From the NCBI GenBank assembly GCA_030248135.1, contig JASANC010002583.1, forward strand, positions 1-64,000: a stretch of 64,000 nucleotides of DNA. Direction: 5' to 3'. How positions within the stretch are numbered: position 1 is the stretch's first letter; every line of letters starts with the position of its first letter. A program made the position numbers and the translations under genes. The notes below the pieces were generated by a model, which made no database searches, was not told the DNA's origin, and saw only the letters and a list, made by a program, of their open reading frames with translations. Source of the DNA: Theristus sp. LFF4_11 (Eukaryota; Nematoda; Chromadorea; Monhysterida; Xyalidae). Shown here in pieces: positions 38,263 through 50,787 of the stretch.

Positions 38263-41200
38263 AAAGTTCTCGTTTAAAGACAGTGCACTCGATTGTAAAC
38301 ACAGAAATGTTGCACAGACACACGCATACGTCGACGTACAACAGCGTGCATGTCAGCGCAGTTGTGCACCTGTGATTCTTTGATTGATTTGTGACCGTGG
38401 AAAGTTCTCTGGGCCGGAATCGAACGGACCACACTGAGCGGGCCGCAACTCTTCGGGCCGCAATAGTACATCAAGCGACCCAATGAGCAAATCGGTGCAG
38501 CAGCGTGCACTGATGGCAGGCACCTGCGTTGCTCGACTGCCATCACGGTTGTCATTCCCAGACACAGCAAAACAGCGTGCATCATGTTGTTTGCAGCGAG
38601 CCGTTCCGTGACCAAGAGCGACACGAGCTCCGGCGACTCGCACGGGCGTCTGCGGCGGGCGCGTTCGCACTCGATGCGCGTGGCGCTCTCGCTGATCACG
38701 GTGTATTTCATCACGTGGGTGCCGTACAACAGTCTGGTCGTGTGGTCGGTGGTCGCGCACGACTCGTACAGACAGAAGGAGTCCGTGCTCTACTTTCTCT
38801 ATCTCTGGATCATGCTCAACAGCGTCGTAAATCCGTTCATTTATGGTCGCATCAAGTGGAAGTCGCTGCGGGCGACACTGCTGAGTGCGCCCAATGTCGT
38901 GCGCTTGATATTCCGCTATCCGTCCAGTTCATACTGAGACTCACTGAGCTGCTTGTTTTTCTTGTTATACTATGTCCATGTGAGTTTTACTGGTACTTGA
39001 CTGTCGATATCGTTATTGTACAGAGTTACTGCGACTTTGGTTCTTGGTTTGACAATAGAAACCGGCCAGAATCGAGGGTGGTGCAATAAGCCGCCAATAA
39101 ACAAATCAAAAACACTGATCACAACAACTGAATAAAAACAAAACAAAACCACCAAGAAATGCCACTGACCAAGCAGACCGTTGGCTGACGTCCGTTGAGT
39201 AGCGCATCATTGAGTATCCACATTGATCGGTGTGTGTGTTACAGACGCTGAATGTTGACAAATCAGCCACCACTGTATTGAAAAAAACACAATAACTGAA
39301 TTTATAAGCACAGTTGCAGCTGTTCGTTACGGAACAGTGCGACAACTAAACCAGCGTCACGCACCCAGCCTGCGATGTTTTTTGTCTGGAACAATTGTTT
39401 TTGTCTCCGTGCGTGTTCTTCAAAAAAACTCCGTTGACTCGAGCGCACCTTGTTGGAGTGCAGCGGCGATCGTCTTGCGCAACGCTCGCGTCTCTGCGTT
39501 CGGCGTCGCTTGCAGTTGCAGCGATTTGTAGCGGTACAGATCAACGGCGGCACGTTTCAGCACATCCTGCAGGAAGGTCGCCGTGGCGCGTTTGACGCGA
39601 CGCTTCGCTCGACCCGCCTGCATGCTCGCCACCGACTGCTGCTCGCTCGCAATCACCTTCGTCGGCAGGAATCCTGGACAACAGCGCAGTGTTCAATGGA
39701 AGCAATCGAAACGATTTGTTGACGTCTTCAAGACCTTTTCACAGCAAACGTGAAACGGTCGTTTTGAGCGAGCGCATTCTGTCCGTCTCACTGACTTGCA
39801 ATCTCGAGTTGTATGCTGTAGACAGTGCTGCGGTTGCTGACATCCACGGTCACGGCGGACAGCAAGGAGCGTTGCCCATGAAACGACTCATTCCAACCGG
39901 TCTCTTGGTAGACTAGAAATCGAAACATCAATTGGAAAATACTTGAATCAAAGAGCTTTTCTTATGACAACCAATCAGTGAGCTTTTTGGATTTTTTTAC
40001 AAATAACGCAGCTCTCTCACAAATCGGTCCGATGTTGTTTGTGTCATCGGTCGCCCACAACGACGTCGCCAACTTGGACGGGCTGACAATGATGCGGCGG
40101 TACTTCTCATTGACATTGACGCGTTGCTGTAAAAGACAAATTGGTGCAATGAATGAATAAACAAACAACTGATTAGCGATCATTTCCATCATCACGAGCC
40201 CCCCGAAAATAACCACCATGGAGGTATGAGGTAATTGTATACAAACCACCGACCTTGACATTGACGTCGATTCTGACGGTGTCCTTCAAATCGCCATGCA
40301 CACAGGCGTCGCCCTCTGCCGCCGGATACCGCAGCTGGAACGTGAGCGTCTGCACGCCGACCTTGAGGAACTCAACGTAAACGTACGTCGACGCGCTCGT
40401 CTGCTGGTTCGGCACCAACGTCAACGCGTAGTGCTGCTGCTGGTCTTGCCCGTTCGAGCCGACGTCACAGCACGCGCCGGGCGTGCTCTCCACGCACACG
40501 ATCGTCTGTGCGCAAAACTCAGTCAATCAAGTGCAGCTCGTGCTGACGTACATCAAAGGCGACCTAAACTCAGCAAGCTCCATAACACTGTCCGCTCGCA
40601 CACCTGTCTGGCACCGCTTTGCGGATGGCCACGTCTGTCTTTGCCGTACAAATAGGCGGTGATCTGCAAACGAAGGCGCTCACGGACGTAGACGTCCTTG
40701 GGCACGTGCACGTTCATGAAGTACTCCTTGTACGTGGAGACGGAGGTGCGCTGCGACACCGTGCACGCCGTGTGCTCGGCCGCCTGCCACTGATGCCCAA
40801 CAATCGTCCAGTTCGTCACCGTGTCCGGGCTCTTCACGGAGAGCGTCTGACTGCCGAGGTGACTGCAAGAAAATGATCAATTTATTTTTATTATCCCAGC
40901 ACAGCATGACGTTTCTTTCAGCAAACCCCGCAAACAATGCGCACTTCAGCTGGAAATCGTCGAATCGCCAGACTTCCGGGAAGAACTGACGTATGGCGAG
41001 CTGCTGTCCGCTGGCGCCTGCCTGGTCGTGATCATCATCCTCCACGCGCACGAAGTCAGACTCGGGTGCACTGATGCTTTTGTGTCGATCTCGACTGTTG
41101 CTGCTGCTGACCCCGCCAACAATGATGTTCTTGTGAGGACAGTTGCGGAAGTCATCGGCGCACGATCGGCCGGTCGTCACGACTAAACCTGAATAAACGT

Positions 41201-44200
41201 GCCACCATTTTGCGGTGGCCTCGCGTGCACTGGAGCACACACGGTTTTGTGTGCACGTTTCGGGTGAACTCATATGAGCTATTATCGATTATTATCAAAA
41301 TTGCAACAAATTACCGTCTACACTTGAGGAAGGTTGAACGCTGTTTGCCAAGTTCACTGATGTTTTATTCTTGTCTAAGACCGCTTTGTTCAGCTTTGCC
41401 TAGTATGCATCTATCTCTAAGATACAAACATGCGAAACCGCAAACAGCCGAACTTTCTGTATTGACAGTTCGCAAGTGCCACTTCATGACTGATGTACCG
41501 AGAACTGTTTCACGATTTACCCGAGCGATGTTGTCCGCACGTCGACTGAAACGAGCGAATGCAAACGGCTGAGAGGTCCGAGAAACCGTGCGAATGAGTT
41601 GGACAGTCGCTGTGGCGTTGCCACCAAACACCGGCAGCCACCAGACACGACTCAGTCAGGGACGCTCCAATTGAAGCATGATTGAACAGATGTGGAATGT
41701 GAATCTGTCGGTGCAAAATTGGAAATAAAAAAAAGACAATTACAATAAAAAACTTGTAGAAACACAAAGCCAATAAAAACCGAAACGCACATCATTCATG
41801 CCATTTTGATCCGGGTTTAGTAGCCAAGCGAAGAGCAGACCGTTTCCCGCCTGAAAACGAATAAGCTGTCTAACAATGGCGATTACTATCACAAAGGTTT
41901 CACAATAATCAGAAACACCAAACCTGCGGATTGTTTCCGGTGCGCTCAGTGAACGCGGGCAACATCGTGAGCAACCGTGCGTCCACTGCGGTTAGTCCGA
42001 CGAGTGCGCCGTTGCGCCCCGTGATTCGCAGGTCAATTCGACTGCCCGGATTAATCGGCTCCGTCGGCGCTTCGATCTACGGTTTTTAAGAGAGCTATTT
42101 CGGAATTGAGATTGAGAAGCCATTCTATTCCACAAAATGCGCATTGTCAATAGTAATACGAATTCTATCCTATCAAACAAACGATGTGAAAACAATCTCG
42201 AAACTGCAAATCAAAACGGTCGCACTTTCAACGAGCATGACGGCTTCACGCGGAAACGGGCCATGTCGATCACATGCGACGACTTGTAGACGAGCAGCAG
42301 GCACTCGCCGACCATGTCGGTGGAGACGACAAACGTGACGTTGCGCGCAGTTGGCGCCAGCTGGCGGTGCAACACCAGTTGACCGGTGCACAACGCCAAA
42401 TAGTACACGCGGTCGTACTCGCTCGCGGACAGGCGCGCCTCAAAGTGCTCGCCAACCTGCAGAGGAGTGGGGTCGGCACAGGTTGGGCACAGGAAAAAGT
42501 GCGCACACAATATTCCAATTTTCAGCTGAATATCTCATACTGTGACACACATTTTAAATTTGCACTCTGTTTTGGCCCACTCTGTATTTTGATCGACGTT
42601 TTGATTCTTGGTTTTTGTCACTGAACACTCATGACGTATACGAGATACGATACTCACGAGATACGTCGCCTTTGACAAGCCAGTGATCATGCTGAAATCA
42701 AGACGCAACGACGTGACGCGAGGAACGATCACTGAAACTGGCGATGCGTTCTCATTATCCGCAAGGGAGACCTGTAAAATGAGCGTTTCAAACTTGGAAA
42801 CCAGCCAAGTATTCGTGTGGAAGCATCTCAAGTTCATGGAATAATTCAATATCAAGTTTAGGGATCTCAAACATTCTGGTCATAAGCTTCATCAAAGTTT
42901 CCAGTTTTCTGCAAAACGACGCTGAAAAGCCAAAGAAAAGCGGTCTCACGTTGAGGACAACGACGCGACAATTGCTGTTGACCTGCACGGACTCGACGGC
43001 GCCCATGAACGCCTGGTAGGAGTAGAGCGTGGTGACGTTGCTCGACTCAACGCAGAGCACGTGCACGTGCAGCACGGCACCATCCACTGCACCCGTGTTA
43101 CCTGCGGTCACCTGCGCACGCGTGCGTTTGTGTCAGCAATGGTTCTCACATTGGCACTGAACTATAATGACATTCTAAAAATAGACCTTGCCTTGCCGTC
43201 TCCACCAATCAAACTAGCCAACATCACCAAAGCCGAAAGCGTGAGCATAATCCGAAATGCTCGTATTGCTTGATTGCTAGTATAAATCACACAAAAGCGC
43301 GCCCCCTTTTCGCTCAGCGAACAGCGCTGGATTCAACTGGACGTTCATGAGCGCATGATTATACGTAAACATTAAAGGGTAATTCGGATCGGCTCTTGCT
43401 TTGATAAAAGCTAGAGAATGCGAAACGACCACACAGGTCGCTGGTAGATTAGCAGTTGGTGCCTATTAGTTGTGTGTCCGTTGTGTGTCCGTGTGCGGCG
43501 TGCCTGATAACGATGGTTCTAATGAATGCTGGTACCGTGAACAGCAGTTTGTCGCCGTCGCCGGCTTGATTGCTCGTGAACGCCGGTTTCAACAGCAGCA
43601 CCTCTGGCTGCACACGGCGTCGCCGCAGCGTCAACTTTGCGCGCTCTGCCCTGCCTGACGCGGCGTCACGCAGCATCGCGGTGAGCGCAAGTGCGCCCGC
43701 GTGGTTGGCTGGCGGCACGACGGCGTCAGACCGTGGGCACGCCGCAATGCTCACCGCTGCTTGCTCAAATACACCGTCCGTCATCTGAAACGTTGAAATT
43801 GGGTATTCGCTTTACTGCATGGAAATATGTTGCATAATGTTACGATTGATACTTCCCAGTTTTCATTGTCACACGGCGTTTCACGGAGCCCCGCGCTGAT
43901 CTTTGAAAACGAGCTGATTCTCATCACACATTTTCCACCGTCGTTTTCAACAGCCCAGCAGCGTGTTGTTATTCTGCAAATCTGGAGCATCACGCATCTA
44001 TGCATGACTTGTTTTCAGCATGGTTGCATGTGTGTTTAATGTGTGGCATATGCACATATTCATCATGCTTATTGTTATTTGCATAAATTTGCGTTGTTTT
44101 GTCCTTGGGCAATGTTTTTTGCCGTTTTACTTTGTTCAAAAACTGTTTCCGCTTGACTTGTCTGGCACGCCTGCACAAAATTCCGACACTTACAACATTC

Positions 44201-47200
44201 GCGCAACCCAAGTTACTTTTTGTGTTTAATTTCCCATACTTCCACGGTGCGAACCGTTTCCTGAGATAGAACTGCTTTATTAACCAAAACATGCAAAAAT
44301 GGTTTTGTTTCAGCTTATACTAGCAAAATTCGATTCAACAGACAAGCCATGCTGGCTACAGACGCAAGCAACTTTTATATGCATGTTAACACCGTCAGCA
44401 ACATGCCCCTTGAAACCAAATTAGCTCGCGTGTTCCAGTACAACTCCTGCTGGACTCAATTTATATCTATCCATTATTTATTCGTTGAAAATTGCAACTG
44501 TAACGACTTCCGTAGAGATTGAAGTTTTTCAGTCCGAAAGCCGACTGGACTGAAAACAAACTGGATTCTGTTCGATGAGAACCTAAACGGCGGTTGCAAG
44601 CGCAATTATGTGGATGCACACACACGTTCACATACTGCGCGGGTACGTGTTCGATTTCTGTTCCATAATTTCATTCGACTCACATCATTGAGCACGTTGG
44701 TCGTTGCAGTTTCGCAACTTTTTGAAGATCCGGTTCTTAATAAAATGAACTAAATTCCAGTTGAAACATGTATTTCATATGTTTTAGCCCACTTTTTTTT
44801 CAGTCAAAAAATTCTTTGAAAATAATTCACCGTTGTTCTTACCCCAACTTATTAACCAACAAACAGCACTAATACCGTTGTCGGCCAGGATCACAGGACC
44901 CAGACCACACACAGTAAGCGAACGACTTGGCGTTTCTTTCATTTTGTGTGAAATCGCACTCAACTCCGGGCTCCGGTGAGAACACTAGGAAATAAGACAG
45001 AGAGACCCGTCCATTGCGCCTACGGTGCAACTGCAAATCCAATCAGACACCTCTAAACTCAAGCACACCCGTTCACTGTGTGTGTCAGTATTTCCATAGC
45101 AGTACCACCACCAGTTTTCCCTGTAAGCTTTCCTTCATCTGTTAAGGTTTCTCTTTCTTTCTCTAGTGGCATTTTAGAGCGAAATTTATGCTCAAACTCC
45201 AAATGCCTTCGCGTTTCACCCGGTACATGCATGAACACATACGCTCACTACCTGTAGCATGCAATTTTTTCAATTGCTTCAAACGATATGCTTTGCAAAA
45301 AACAACACAGACGCTTTTCCACTTTGATATAAATTTTCTGGACACAACAACAAAAAAACAAACAGTTGTCAAGGCAAATCACACTGAACGAGATTGTAAC
45401 ACGATTCAAATGCTTACTTCACGTCCAGTTTGCTACGTTGATATTCTATTCCTTTTTTCAATTTTTAGTTTCCATCTACTGGCAATTAAGATTAATCCGA
45501 TTGTCAGAGGAGCTTTTTGGAAAGTTGGACCCCGTGCTGCAGTGCTGCACACTTAAAATCACAGACTTGCTTGTGTTTTTGAAGTTAGCAAATGAATAAT
45601 AACGGGCCGAGGCGTTGAAGCACGTCAAATATGACAATCTTTTTTCTCACAGGCCCAAATATTTTCCTGCTTTTAACCGACGTACATTCTTAACAATTTT
45701 TCTTTCAGTGGCAGCACTTAACGGCTTTTTTAGACTTGAGTCAAGCCACTATTATTTTTTGAAGTTATAATGAATACAATTTTGTGTGGTGTGTAAGCAC
45801 AAGCATTGAATAATGTGACTGTTGAACTGCTGCTGCCTGCATAAAACTGTTCCATTGGCTTTTTGGGCGTCCAAAGCTTAAGAGACCATATAAATCGTCG
45901 TTTGGGTTCATTTTGGCAATTTGCTGCACTGTTTTACAACATTAGTTTTTTTATTTACGTTGTCTTCCATTTGTTTGTTTAAAAAGTGAGCCGAACACTT
46001 TTTATAAAGTGTTCAATGTGTTCCAGGTTAAAATGCTTGGCGCAATATTGCACGTTGACGTTCTTTTTCCGTTCAGTTGCTGTCAGCGCGTGACTTTCAA
46101 CCAGGTGTTCATGAAGGTCGTAAATTCATGTGCATTGTCCGTGACTCGTGTGCTTTCATTCATTATTGCGTGCGTGAGTGCTCGATATACGCTGCGTTGG
46201 CGTTGAGTTTATGCAATCATTCGTGCACATTTATAAGGCGTTCGTGTTTCAAAACTCCACTCCACGCTGGTTTCAGTTATCTTGCTCATTGTTGTGCGAA
46301 GAACGCAGCTAATGAACAATAGAAAACCTTTTTGCTGTCAGTCACTCAGTGCACTTGTGGAAGGAAAAGCAAAAAAGACAAATCACTTCAGGCGAACTGG
46401 AAAGAAAAACCATATATGAACAAGAGTAATATAATGGACAACTTTCACGCAAAAAGATGGAATTCGTCCGAGGACAAAAACAATTGTACCAATCCACCTA
46501 GCCATTTAACAGCGGATTACATCGAGCTGGCTTATCTAGCCGCATTGATAAGCATCGGGACACCACTGAACGTCTATGTTTTGGTCAATCTGCTGCGACA
46601 ATACCGGCTGGTGGCCAATCAAAGCATCAAAGCAGGTTTCATTCTGCTGAAAATCAACATCAATATCACGGACTTGTTGCTGCTGAATGTGTACTGCGTT
46701 GGGCGTCTCGTATGGCTGGCCACCTATCAATGGATGTTCGGAGATGTGCTCTGCAAGCTCTACCAATTCGTCACCTTCGTCTCACTGCACAGCAGTTCAA
46801 ACGTTGTTGTCTGCATGGCTGCTGACAGACTCCGAAATGTGCTCACTGGACAACGAGTGCGAATCAATGTGGTATAGCCTATTTTTTCAAACGTGTGACA
46901 TGGAAATGACGTCATGTGTTTTAAAACCTTGCTAATCCACTTTCAGTTTCGCCCATTCGTTTACATCTTTTTTTGCGTAAACGCTGCAATCAACCTAAAA
47001 CTCTGATGCTTGCGCGATTGACAATACGTTATCACGATTGACATACGATTGACAGTTTTCATAGGATATAACGGTATTTTGGTCATGCACGACCGAGTGA
47101 AATCGGACAATACCAGCAACGAAGCAAAGATCCTGATTTTTTCGATAAGTCTTTGAAGCCCAAAAGCATCAACGGTGGTAGATCAACGTTCGATCAACAG

Positions 47201-50200
47201 TCGCCTTTGTTTCACCAGATCCACGAAGTGAAATGGCTGCTGGCGTTCGCGTGGACGCTGGCGGTGATCGGCTCCAGCGGGCAACTGGCGATCTGGGAGA
47301 CGCGCGAGGTGCAGCCGCGGTGTTGGCCACGCTGGACGCAGTGCGTCAACAAACTGACCGTCAACGGACACCGCCGCTGGGCAACCGGCTACAACGTCAC
47401 ACATCTGCTGCTCGTCTTCTGGCTGCCGTTGCTGGCGTTGGCCGTCTGCTATGGCATCATCGCCATCAGACTCTTCCAATACTCGACACACGCAGCCACC
47501 GGTGTAGTGCATCATCAGCAGCATGCGCTGCAACCACTGACCACCAACAACAAGCACGACAACGGTGCTGCGTACGAGAGCAGTGCGATCGAGCTGTCGC
47601 CGCAGCACGCGAACGGCGCTGACGTGGTGGTGCGCGCGCAACACGAGCACAACGTTCACAACGGCACATCTCATCTGCAGCCGACCACAAAACACTCGTA
47701 TCCACTGGCGAGTGGTCGACGCGCGGCGAAACGCTGGCAACGCGCCAACACGGACGTCGGCATTGCCGCGCAACACTCGGACGGCGCACGTGTCTCGGCA
47801 GCGTTCTTGGTGCGAATGAGTCGACTCATGTCAACCGTTTCATTTGCCAACCGCTTTGGTGGCATACGCATGTCAGCGCCGTTCTCTGGAGGTGAGCCTC
47901 TCGGCGGAACGAAACAAAGCGACTTCTCTTCTTTGGTGCGCTGCGACTCAATGCGTTTGCACTAGTAGAAAAGAAATTGACCTTCATGCATGTCGCGGCC
48001 ATTAAAAATTGTCTGAGTGACTCTGTGGTCAGAAACTCCGACTCAAAATCTCAGAGGCCAGAGTCACTTCAGCAATTCTGAACTGTCACGCCAGGTAAGA
48101 AACTGATTATATGCGTACATTACGTAGATTAAGTCGCAGACCCATGATAAAAGATATGATACTCTGGTTTCCATTTCAACTGCGTGCTCAATATGCAAAG
48201 CAAATGGATCAGTTTGTTTTGCACTGCTGTTGGCACACCGCATACAGTGAACGCAGACGCAGCAACGCCGGTGCAACTGCCCACGTGGCGGCGGCAGCTG
48301 CGTTCGCGAGTGTTCCGCACGACGCTGCTGATCGTGGCGACGCACGTTCTCTTCTGGCTGCCCTATCAGAGTCTGGCCATCTCAATGTACATCGCGCCCA
48401 AAGCGCACGCATTTCTCGACATGCACATGAGCATTTTCAAGGCGCTACAGATTCTGATTACACTTGTGAACCCGTTTTTGTACGGCATCACAACGACGCG
48501 CACTGGCTGAACGCCACAGGCAAACACGTGTGCTTTTGGTCGCAAGTGTGTCGTCGTTGAGAACTTGGTGACACTTTGGTAAACGGCTTACGCACACAAT
48601 GCCACGAATGTGTGACAGTTTGGTGTGTGGTTCAAGAAGTTTCTTCCATTTGTATCGCTTCTCAAAACTGGTGAACCAAAAATATTCACTGGTTTGGGTT
48701 TGCAAAGCAAGGTTGTGCCTGTGCCGTTCAACAGAAACGTTTTAGATAGACAATATTTCATTCATTTTGAAATTACAGAAACTGGCCCATTCTTGTTTTG
48801 AACTGAACAATTTCATTGAACATTTGAACGCCAATGAAAATTGTGTGAACAGACGCTGTCCCAGAATATTTTTATGCGATGGACTGATCAGCGTTTCGTT
48901 GTGCTATTCAGAGCAGAAAACGTTTTGGACCAATCTGGTGCCGTAGAATTGACAGCTAAGACAAAAGAAACAAGCCGGAAAACTTGCACTTACCCGGCCA
49001 TGGACCAGTGCAGTCGGCTTCGTTGTTTCATCAGACAACAGCGAGTTGCACGAGATTTCAACGGTGCCATCCACTGTTCTACCGTAAGCAAACCTGAATA
49101 AGCTGTCGTGTGAGTCACGCTATGGCTACCATCGTCATAAGATAGACATTTTGAAAGGGAACCTGTTGCTATTGGATGAATAAAGAGTGAGAGACACACC
49201 TGGCTAGCAGTCGTAAATTTGCACGTTTCGATTGCAACGCAGTGGAGGCGCTTTGGTTAAACAACGTAAATAGAACGTCAAACTCGGGCAATTCTGCAAA
49301 TATGGTAAGAAAAATCGAACGTGGACCCACAAGAAGGAAATAAAATCAAGCTGAAATCAATAAAACTGTAACCCACCGTATTCGAGCACTTCAAATTCCA
49401 CGGGAAATTTACGGTTGAGCTGCAGAAAACAAAAGCATTGGTTGCGCTAAATTGTGTCTTTCTGAATGTCAATGTGAAAAAAACTAAGCAATCTTTTCTG
49501 ACCAGTCTCACTTCATTCATATTCTCAGTAGTGGAGGCAATGATTTTCCAAACGCCCGTTTTCACGTAAAGCGGAAGCTTAAATTCAACACGCACGAACG
49601 AATCGGTGGAGGCAACCTGCTGCTCTGACATTAGCACAAGGCCGTCTGGGTTCTAGAAAGTAAAACAATCGATTTTCACAAGCAAAAAACAACACCAAAA
49701 AAGCAACACTCCAATCCAACTCAACTCAGCGAAAACCTACCATCAGTTCGTATTTGATTGTTTCTGTGTAGATCCGTCCGTCTAGCGACAATGGCAGCGC
49801 GCGTAATCGCACTGAAACGAGCAGTGATTTTTTTTCCCGAAATTCTGTTGAAATCGAAAAAAATCGTTTTTTTCCAAAAAAAAACCCACCGGTCTCATCC
49901 GGACGATAGCGCGGTTTGTCGGTTTCGAGAAAGAGCGAATGCAGACTCGGCCAAGCGGCCACGGTCTGACTGAACACGACAACGTTGGAGACCACCAGTT
50001 GCACCGTGTACGACCGAGAACGAGGCGGCTTCAGCACCAGTTGCTCCAGTTGGTCTGAAAAGCAGTTCATTCACACGTCACGTTTACATTGACTCACGGA
50101 AAGCACTTGAAAACACAGTCATCCATATTTGCTTCAGTTGGCTTGTAGCAACGCATTCAAAAAAGTTTTACGTCAGTTTTTGCTTTGTGAGCTACGGATT

Positions 50201-50787
50201 GAACCCGCGAATGGTGGTAGACACTGTTTTGTTTGCGGTTTCGCCCGGTTAACCCCCATAATTTTTGAAAACTGCATCAAACCTGGCAACTGATGCTGCC
50301 ACCTGGTCAACAGCTGGCGGCCAGTCTGACTGTCTCGCAGTTTTAGTTGGTAACTGACCGAGTTGGCCGGATAGTTCGGCCACACAACACCGATGCGATT
50401 GTCAATGTCCCATCGAAACAACGCAGGCAGCACGACCACTGGACGGCTGAGACACAAAAAACGGTTGGTCGATTTCTGAGTGCGAGTCGCGTGAGGAGCC
50501 AACAATGCAAAGCAAACTGCGTTTCCCTGTTGCATACAGGCACAACCGGACCGTGAATTAGAAAAAAAGCGTCATGGATAATGCATGTTTAAAAATGCAC
50601 GTGCCGATGTCACCTGAACGAGCGCACGTGGTGAACGCAGTTTTCTAGGCATAACATTTGAGAACAGCAATTGCAGAAATTTTGCCGACTCAAAGTGGCG
50701 CACAGACCCATTGGTTGCGAATGTGCCGTTGATTGCACAGACTGACAGCACGCTGGCAACAACGATCAACAAATACGGTGTGCTCAT
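30058..50787 (-). CDS. C3/alpha-2-macroglobulin superfamily secreted protein with an NTR/C345C-like tail, thioester apparently lost
   Basis: More than 30 exons over 20.7 kb. Exon 1 (50,787) encodes a signal peptide (MSTPYLLIVVASVLSVCAING). Domains in order: N-terminal macroglobulin (MG) repeats, including the diagnostic LFLETDKPRYRPDET (about 49.93 kb), FAYGRTVDGTVEI and LALTAMLRDAASG (43.7 kb); the A2M_N_2 region (42.4-41.8 kb); IRQFFPEVWRFDDFQL (about 41 kb); the alpha-2-macroglobulin domain (40.86-40.25 kb); a CUB/TED block (39.9-34.6 kb; LADWLHDQQNDDGTYDTFYTSRALYEF spread over two exons); the receptor-binding domain (32.8-31.7 kb); a Cys-rich linker (KLCFADGQCVCTEGVC, about 31.3 kb); and an NTR/C345C-like end (AWIKVLEVGVGDE, EREKLYFVNGRIDG, stop at 30,058). 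No GCGEQ motif occurs. Neither a six-Cys anaphylatoxin domain nor an RxxR alpha/beta site is seen near 41.1 kb. Most joins fit in phase. Unresolved: exon 1 to 2, near 40.6-40.5 kb, and both sides of about 39.35 kb. Confidence 0.85.
36689..38937 (+). CDS. Class A GPCR of the GnRH/AKH/vasopressin-receptor-like group (receptor 1)
   Basis: Five exons in phase: 36689-36940, 37166-37420, 37558-37676, 37974-38182, 38597-38937, encoding 391 residues. The N-terminus is extracellular with Asn-glycosylation sites (NCS, NNT, NAT). Seven hydrophobic helices are seen: TM1 VIGCILVALFGLPINLISFIA; TM2 LLHISLNISDILV; TM3 with conserved Cys (AGSVLCKLSRVND) and YDRLSIF in place of DRY; TM4 ending ALPQAFLWQTV; the ECL2 Cys in DEVHCASYW; TM6 LITVYFITWVPYNSLVVW; TM7 LNSVVNPFIYG. 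The PQ-x3-W turn and WVPY/NPFIY pattern resemble GnRH, AKH and nematode GNRR receptors; the ligand cannot be assigned. It is nested on the opposite strand in an intron of the C3-like gene. Intron 4 contains a (GTT)21 repeat, and AATAAA at 39,096 may end the transcript. Confidence 0.9.
38200..38262. repeat. (GTT)21 microsatellite
   Basis: Sixty-three bases of uninterrupted GTT lie in intron 4 of GPCR 1, within the region encoding the third cytoplasmic loop. The poly-Val and poly-Leu frames across it are not coding. Confidence 0.98.
39096..39101 (+). terminator. Candidate polyadenylation signal of GPCR 1
   Basis: AATAAA lies 159 nt after the stop codon of receptor 1 and before the next C3-like exon on the other strand at 39.3 kb, so the nested transcript could end within its host intron. 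Confidence 0.45.
46416..48510 (+). CDS. Class A GPCR, paralogue of receptor 1 (receptor 2)
   Basis: Three exons in phase: 46416-46871, 47219-47891, 48257-48510, encoding 460 residues. The start at 46,416 (MNKSNIMDNF) gives an extracellular N-terminus with NKS, NSS and NCT sites. Helices: LAYLAALISIGTPLNVYVLVNL (TM1), ININITDLLLLNVY (TM2), GDVLCKLYQFVTFVSLHSS with ADRL in place of DRY (TM3), WLLAFAWTLAVIGSSGQLAIW (TM4), LLLVFWLPLLALAVCYGII (TM5), a His/Asn-rich third loop of about 130 residues, LLIVATHVLFWLPYQSLAI (TM6) and LITLVNPFLYG (TM7). The C-terminal tail is very short (ITTTRTG). Fewer introns than receptor 1, but the same family by eye. It is nested on the opposite strand in the 5.2-kb C3-like intron at 43,785-48,993. 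Confidence 0.88.

Larger units (their letters stand above)
34561..39673 (-). other. Thioester-domain (TED) block of the C3-like protein, lacking GCGEQ
   Basis: The exon 39,673-39,449 runs without a break from a CUB-like strand (RFLPTKVIASEQQSVASM) through a basic segment RAKRRVKR to helices (LKRAAVDLYRYKSLQLQA, ALRKTIAAALQQ) that correspond to the region after the thioester in relatives. There is no room for GCGEQ, and the basic segment sits about where it would be. Later TED exons (36,635; 36.42; 36.15; 35.70; 34.70 kb) keep the alpha-toroid pattern (AINWLMNSF, TLLLHASLFSMLQ, LGLLAFID, DTFYTSRALYEF). GPCR 1 is nested between the 39.37- and 36.64-kb exons. Confidence 0.75.

Noticed and set aside
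38159..38383. Poly-Leu/Val frames at 38.2 kb
   Set aside because: They are translations of the (GTT)21 microsatellite in an intron.
39653..39673. SEQQ in VIASEQQSV read as a degraded thioester GCGEQ
   Set aside because: The residues around it (FLPTKVIASEQQSVASM) fit the CUB strand that precedes the thioester in relatives better than the thioester site; in either alignment the Cys is missing.
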